From Methylocystis sp. IM3 (GTDB taxonomy: Bacteria; Pseudomonadota; Alphaproteobacteria; Rhizobiales; Beijerinckiaceae), in NCBI RefSeq assembly GCF_038070105.1, contig NZ_JBBPBZ010000002.1, forward strand, positions 3,330,501-3,394,500: a stretch of DNA of 64,000 bases, given 5' to 3'. Positions 56,481 through 64,000 of this stretch are shown here, one piece after another. Position numbers and translations under genes: made by a program. The notes under the pieces were generated by a model. The model worked only from the letters and a program-made list of their open reading frames with translations, was not told the origin of the DNA and did not search any database. Position 1 is the stretch's first letter; each line of letters opens with the position of its first letter.

Positions 56481-56759
56481 TTAGCCCCTCTTCGCCTTCT
56501 TGTCCGCTGCGTGACCGTGGAAGGTGCGCGTCGGAGCAAATTCGCCGAACTTGTGCCCGATCATGTCTTCCGACACCGAAACGGGGACATGCTTCTGGCC
56601 ATTGTGCACGCCGAATGTCAACCCGACGAATTGCGGCAGGATGGTGGAGCGGCGGCTCCAGATCTTGATTACTTCGGAGCGGCCGGAGCCGCGCGAGGTT
56701 TCTGCCTTCTTCAGCAGATAGCCGTCGACGAACGGGCCTTTCCAAATCGAGCGAGCCAT
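56481..56759 (-). CDS. rpsS: 30S ribosomal protein S19
   Basis: A 92-residue protein: [20 protein letters not shown] ... [61 protein letters not shown]. The VxxxMxGHKxGEFxPTRTFxGH signature is invariant. It sits in the 30S head beside S13. Confidence 0.99.
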   Translation of the reverse strand: MARSIWKGPFVDGYLLKKAETSRGSGRSEVIKIWSRRSTILPQFVGLTFGVHNGQKHVPVSVSEDMIGHKFGEFAPTRTFHGHAADKKAKRG

Positions 56760-56762
56760 GGA

Positions 56763-57602
56763 TTAGCCCTTCTTCTTGCGATCGTGCCGCGAGGACACGA
56801 TGAAACGGTCGGTGGATTTGTTGCTGCGGGTTTTCTTGCCCTTGGTCGGCTTGCCCCATGGCGTCACCGGATGACGGCCGCCAGAGGTGCGGCCCTCGCC
56901 GCCGCCGTGCGGATGGTCGATCGGGTTCATGGTGACGCCGCGGTTGTGCGGGCGACGACCAAGCCAGCGCGAACGACCGGCCTTGCCGATCGAGGTGTTC
57001 ATGTGGTCGGGGTTGGACACCGCGCCGATCGTGGCGAAGCACTGTCCGTGAACCAGGCGCTGCTCGCCGGAGTTCAGGCGGATGATGACATAGCCCTGGT
57101 CGCGGCCAACGATCTGGGCGTAGGTCCCCGCCGACCGCGCGATAGCGCCACCCTTGCCGATCTTCATCTCGACATTGTGCACGATTGTGCCGACCGGGAT
57201 ATTGGCGATCGGCATGGCGTTGCCCGGCTTCACGTCGACCTGCTGGCCCGAGACCACTTCGTCGCCGACCGAAAGGCGCTGCGGCGCGAGAATATAAGCC
57301 AGCGTGTCGTCCGCATAACGGATCAGCGCGATGAAGGCTGTGCGGTTCGGGTCATATTCCAGACGCTCCACCTTGCCGACCACGTCGACCTTGCGACGCT
57401 TGAAATCGACGAGGCGATAGGCCTGCTTGTGGCCGCCGCCGCGGAAGCGGACGGTGATGCGCCCGAGATTGTTGCGGCCGCCCTTCGAGGTCTTGCCCTC
57501 GGTGAGGGTCTTGACCGGCTTGCCCTTGTAGAGATCGCTGCGGTCGACGATGACGAGCTGGCGAAGGCTCGGCGTGACCGGCTTGAATGTCTTCAGCGCC
57601 AT
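56763..57602 (-). CDS. rplB: 50S ribosomal protein L2
   Basis: A 279-residue protein, [69 protein letters not shown], with the C-terminal [41 protein letters not shown] that carries the conserved histidine near the peptidyl transferase centre. Required for subunit association. Confidence 0.99.
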   Translation of the reverse strand: MALKTFKPVTPSLRQLVIVDRSDLYKGKPVKTLTEGKTSKGGRNNLGRITVRFRGGGHKQAYRLVDFKRRKVDVVGKVERLEYDPNRTAFIALIRYADDTLAYILAPQRLSVGDEVVSGQQVDVKPGNAMPIANIPVGTIVHNVEMKIGKGGAIARSAGTYAQIVGRDQGYVIIRLNSGEQRLVHGQCFATIGAVSNPDHMNTSIGKAGRSRWLGRRPHNRGVTMNPIDHPHGGGEGRTSGGRHPVTPWGKPTKGKKTRSNKSTDRFIVSSRHDRKKKG

Positions 57603-57627
57603 TTGTTAAGTCCTCACGCCTTCTCTT

Positions 57628-57924
57628 TTACAGACCGGTCGTAACGTCGATCTTGTGACCCTCGGCGAGCGTCACGACGGCTTTCTTCACGTCGCTCTGC
57701 TGGCCGCGGACGCCGCGGAACGCCTTGACCTTGCCCTTGCGGACCAGGGTGTTCACGGACTCGACCTTCACGTCGAAGAGACCCTCGACCGCCGCCTTGA
57801 TCTGCGGCTTGGTCGCGGTCTTTGCAACCTTGAAGACCACTTTGTTGTTCTCGGAAGCGAGCGTCGCTTTTTCGGTGATGACCGGGGCGACGATCACGTC
57901 GTAATGGCGCACGTCCTTGCTCAT
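57628..57924 (-). CDS. rplW: 50S ribosomal protein L23
   Basis: A 98-residue protein: [98 protein letters not shown]. It is the main docking site for SRP and trigger factor at the tunnel exit. The ATG overlaps the rplD stop by four bases (ATGA), which fixes the start; the longer open frame upstream is the shifted rplD sequence. Confidence 0.98.
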   Translation of the reverse strand: MSKDVRHYDVIVAPVITEKATLASENNKVVFKVAKTATKPQIKAAVEGLFDVKVESVNTLVRKGKVKAFRGVRGQQSDVKKAVVTLAEGHKIDVTTGL

Positions 57925-58541
57925 TTCAGGCGCGCCTCCAGCGCGTCCACCGCGGCGCGGGTCAGAACCAGCTTCTCGCGACGAATGATGTCGTAAACAT
58001 TGACGCCCTCGACCGGCAGCACGTCGATCTGCGGGATGTTGCGGGCGGCGAGCGCGAAATTGTCCTGCAGCTCTCCGCCGACAATGATGATCGCATTCGA
58101 CAGGCCGGACTTGGCGAAGCCGCCGGCGAGGATCTTCGTCTTGGGCTCGGCGAGTTCGGCCTTCTCCCACACGATGATGCCGCCATCCTTGGCCTTGGCC
58201 GAGAGCGCGTGCTTCAGCGCCAGCTGCCGCACCTTCTTGGGAAGGTCGTGGGCGTGGCTGCGGACCTGCGGACCGAAAGCGCGGCCGCCGCCGCGGAACT
58301 GCGGCACGCGCGCGGAGCCGTGGCGAGCGCCGCCGGTGCCTTTCTGCTTGTACATTTTCTTGCCGGTCCGGGCGATTTCCGCACGGTTCTTGACCGCATG
58401 GGTGCCCGCGCGGCGCTTGGCGAGCTGCCAGCGAATCATCCGGTGGATGAGATCCGCGCGCGGCTCGAGGCCGAAAATGTCATCGGAGAGTTCGATCGAA
58501 CCGGCCGCCTGGCCGTCGAACGACGTGACGTCGATCTTCAC
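57921..58541 (-). CDS. rplD: 50S ribosomal protein L4
   Basis: A 206-residue protein with the tunnel loop [70 protein letters not shown]. In E. coli L4 represses the S10 operon through the mRNA leader; a similar leader is not evident here because rpsJ follows tuf closely. Three bases separate it from rplC. Confidence 0.99.
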   Translation of the reverse strand: MKIDVTSFDGQAAGSIELSDDIFGLEPRADLIHRMIRWQLAKRRAGTHAVKNRAEIARTGKKMYKQKGTGGARHGSARVPQFRGGGRAFGPQVRSHAHDLPKKVRQLALKHALSAKAKDGGIIVWEKAELAEPKTKILAGGFAKSGLSNAIIIVGGELQDNFALAARNIPQIDVLPVEGVNVYDIIRREKLVLTRAAVDALEARLK

Positions 58542-58544
58542 GGC

Positions 58545-59273
58545 TCAGTCCTCCTTCTTTTCTTCTTGAGCGGGGGCCGCGTCGGCCTGGCCGGCCTCGG
58601 CGAGGCGGAACTTGCCCGGTTGCGGAGCGTCCTTGGGGAGCGCGCGCTTCACGGCGTCGCGCACGAAGATCCAGCCGCCGGCGGTGCCGGGGACGGCGCC
58701 CTCGACGAGCAGCAGCCCGCGCGCGACGTCGGTCTGCACGACGCGCAGATTCTGCGTGGTCACGCGCTCGACGCCCATGTGGCCGGCCATCTTCTTGTTC
58801 TTGAAGGTCTTGCCCGGATCCTGACGGCCGCCGGTCGAACCGTGGGAACGGTGAGAGATCGACACGCCGTGCGAAGCGCGCAGACCGCCGAAGCCCCAAC
58901 GCTTCATCGGACCGGCGAAGCCCTTGCCGGTCGAGGTCCCGGTCACGTCGACGAACTGGCCGACGACGAAATGGTCGGCGGTGATCTCGGCGCCCACGGG
59001 CAGCAGCTCGTCCTCGTTCACACGGAACTCGGCAAGCTTCAGCTTGGGCTCGACCTTCGCCGCGGCGAAGCGCGTGCGCTCGGCCTTGGACACATTCTTC
59101 ACCTTGGCGCGGCCGATGCCGAGCTGAACGGCGGTATAGCCGTTCTTCTCCTTGGTGCGCTGAGCGACGACTTGGCAGCCGTCCAGCTTCAGCACCGTGA
59201 CCGGCACATGCTCGCCCGCCTCTGTGAAGACGCGGGTCATTCCGACCTTTTGCGCGATGACGCCCGACCGCAT
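58545..59273 (-). CDS. rplC: 50S ribosomal protein L3
   Basis: A 242-residue protein beginning [103 protein letters not shown] is the tip that reaches the peptidyl transferase centre, with the Gln that is methylated in many bacteria. AAGGA nine bases upstream supports ATG 59273 rather than a TTG two codons earlier. An acidic Ala/Glu tail ends the protein. Confidence 0.98.
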   Translation of the reverse strand: MRSGVIAQKVGMTRVFTEAGEHVPVTVLKLDGCQVVAQRTKEKNGYTAVQLGIGRAKVKNVSKAERTRFAAAKVEPKLKLAEFRVNEDELLPVGAEITADHFVVGQFVDVTGTSTGKGFAGPMKRWGFGGLRASHGVSISHRSHGSTGGRQDPGKTFKNKKMAGHMGVERVTTQNLRVVQTDVARGLLLVEGAVPGTAGGWIFVRDAVKRALPKDAPQPGKFRLAEAGQADAAPAQEEKKED

Positions 59274-59325
59274 GTTCAATATTCCTTCGCGAGGCGACTG
59301 CCGCTGGCGCCGCCCAAATCTGTTC

Positions 59326-59634
<309 letters not shown>

Positions 59635-59755
59635 TGTCTCGTCCTTTGGGACCGCGAGCTGTCGTCGCCCGCTTTCATGCGCCTCGCGCCTCCATGAAGC
59701 GCGCGGCCTTGTTCACAAGAGCGAGCCGAAACGACCCGCGGTCCAGATTCGCTTC

Positions 59756-60946
<1,191 letters not shown>

Positions 60947-60993
60947 TGCCGTGCTCCTTTAGAGAGTTCCGTTTTACCCTAGCGTTCGCGAGA

Positions 60994-63069
<2,076 letters not shown>

Positions 63070-63102
63070 AACTTATGTCCTCGTGAGAGCTTTGACGACG
63101 CC

Positions 63103-63573
63103 TTACCAGCGATAATGCGAGAAGGCGCGGTTGGCTTCCGCCATGCGATGCGTGTCTTCGCGCTTCTTCACCGCGGCGCCGCGGTTGTTGGAGGCGTCGA
63201 GCAGTTCGGCCGACAGACGGTCGACCATGGTCTTGTCGTTGCGGGCGCGGGCCGCGGTGATGATCCAGCGGATCGCCAACGCCTGACGGCGCTCTGTGCG
63301 CACTTCGACCGGCACCTGATAGGTGGCGCCGCCGACGCGACGGGAACGGACCTCGATCGCCGGCGCGACATTGTCGAGCGCCTGCTTGAAGACCGCCAGC
63401 GGATCGCTCTTGGCCTTGACCTCGACCTGGTCGAGCGCGCCGTAGACGATCGCCTCGGCGACCGATTTCTTGCCGTCGTACATGATCGAGTTCATGAACT
63501 TCGCGAGCACCACGTCGCCAAACTTGGCGTCCTCGATGACCTCGCGCTTTTCCGCCCGGTGACGTCTCGACAT
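63103..63573 (-). CDS. rpsG: 30S ribosomal protein S7
   Basis: A 156-residue protein: [111 protein letters not shown]. It nucleates assembly of the 30S head. ATG 63573 matches family N-termini; the open frame continues upstream to 63621 without similarity. Confidence 0.99.
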   Translation of the reverse strand: MSRRHRAEKREVIEDAKFGDVVLAKFMNSIMYDGKKSVAEAIVYGALDQVEVKAKSDPLAVFKQALDNVAPAIEVRSRRVGGATYQVPVEVRTERRQALAIRWIITAARARNDKTMVDRLSAELLDASNNRGAAVKKREDTHRMAEANRAFSHYRW

Positions 63574-63691
63574 GACCTGATCTCTCTTTTTCACCGTGAC
63601 GGCCGAATCTGTGCCGGCCATCCGCTGATCTTGTTTCCCTTAGAGCCCCGAGCCGCGTCACGCGCCCGGGGCGACCCTTGCTACGCTCGGG

Positions 63692-64000
63692 TCACTTCGG
63701 ACGCTTCGCGCCATATTTCGAACGGCGCTGCTTGCGGTCCTTGACGCCCTGCGTGTCGAGCACGCCGCGCAGAATGTGGTAGCGCACGCCGGGAAGATCC
63801 TTGACGCGGCCGCCGCGGATCATGACCACCGAATGCTCCTGAAGGTTGTGACCTTCGCCCGGAATGTAGCCGATCACCTCGAAGCCGTTGGTCAGACGCA
63901 CCTTGGCGACCTTACGAAGGGCCGAGTTCGGCTTCTTCGGCGTCGTCGTATAGACGCGGGTGCACACGCCGCGCTTCTGCGGGCAGGCGCCGAGATGGCG
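63692..64000 (-). CDS. rpsL: 30S ribosomal protein S12, 5' end cut by window edge
   Basis: The last 102 residues of S12 are present; the first ~21 lie beyond position 64000. The frame reads [102 protein letters not shown]. The decoding-centre loops PKKPNSA and [12 protein letters not shown] hold the lysines (usually K43 and K88) where streptomycin resistance mutations arise; both are wild type here. Confidence 0.98.
   Translation of the reverse strand, partial: RHLGACPQKRGVCTRVYTTTPKKPNSALRKVAKVRLTNGFEVIGYIPGEGHNLQEHSVVMIRGGRVKDLPGVRYHILRGVLDTQGVKDRKQRRSKYGAKRPK

Overview
The window is GC-rich chromosomal DNA from an alphaproteobacterium, most likely of the order Hyphomicrobiales (Rhizobiales). 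The support is the ATP synthase set atpHAGDC with no Fo genes beside it, the rplU-rpmA-GNAT-obgE order, an AapJ-type amino acid binding protein, a MlotiK1-like cyclic-nucleotide-gated K+ channel, and the joined str-S10-spc-alpha ribosomal block. A methylotroph-related family is possible but is not shown by anything here.

Layout. 1-6.6 kb: the 3' end of alaS, an overlapping K+ channel gene, and the F1 ATP synthase operon on the minus strand. 7-18.5 kb: mostly plus-strand housekeeping and envelope genes: MTA phosphorylase and adenine phosphoribosyltransferase (salvage of MTA to AMP), two L,D-transpeptidases, rplU-rpmA-GNAT-obgE, an O-methyltransferase, a lipoprotein and an amino acid binding protein, plus several unknown secreted proteins. 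18.5-21 kb: a run of small minus-strand genes of unknown function (small membrane or secreted proteins and a TPR protein). 21-32 kb: an exopolysaccharide locus with a polyprenyl-phosphate sugar-1-phosphate transferase, an ICMT-like methyltransferase, a CpsB-type phosphatase, a Wzc-type tyrosine autokinase with a (Gly-Tyr)10 tail, a J-domain-like protein without the HPD motif, a Wza-type export lipoprotein, a FecR-like secreted protein and an O-antigen ligase/polymerase. It has no ordinary glycosyltransferases or flippase, so those must lie elsewhere.

32-39.2 kb: a lasso-peptide biosynthetic cluster, the most interesting part of the window. On the minus strand, in transcription order, come a B2 transglutaminase-like leader peptidase, an asparagine-synthetase-like lasso cyclase that has lost the glutaminase cysteine, a 54-residue precursor peptide gene (36608-36772) found by reading the gap between larger genes, an HPr-kinase-like enzyme, a PqqD-like leader-binding protein (B1/RRE), a coupled 47-codon ORF of unknown function, and an ABC exporter. 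A nucleotidyltransferase-family gene faces this operon from the other side. The precursor carries the lasso leader motif YxxPxLxxxG, followed by a short Gly/Arg/His/Pro-rich core with a Glu at position 8 or 7. The sequence does not match any lasso peptide I know.

39.4-43.6 kb: tRNA-Thr(CGU), LapA, IHF beta, SppA, CutA, a Do-type protease and a shortened DUF4260 protein. 43.6-64 kb: a nearly unbroken minus-strand translation block running rpsL (cut by the window edge), rpsG, fusA, tuf, the S10 genes, the spc genes, secY, adk, rpsM, rpsK, rpoA, rplQ, with an Hsp70-family gene inserted between adk and rpsM.
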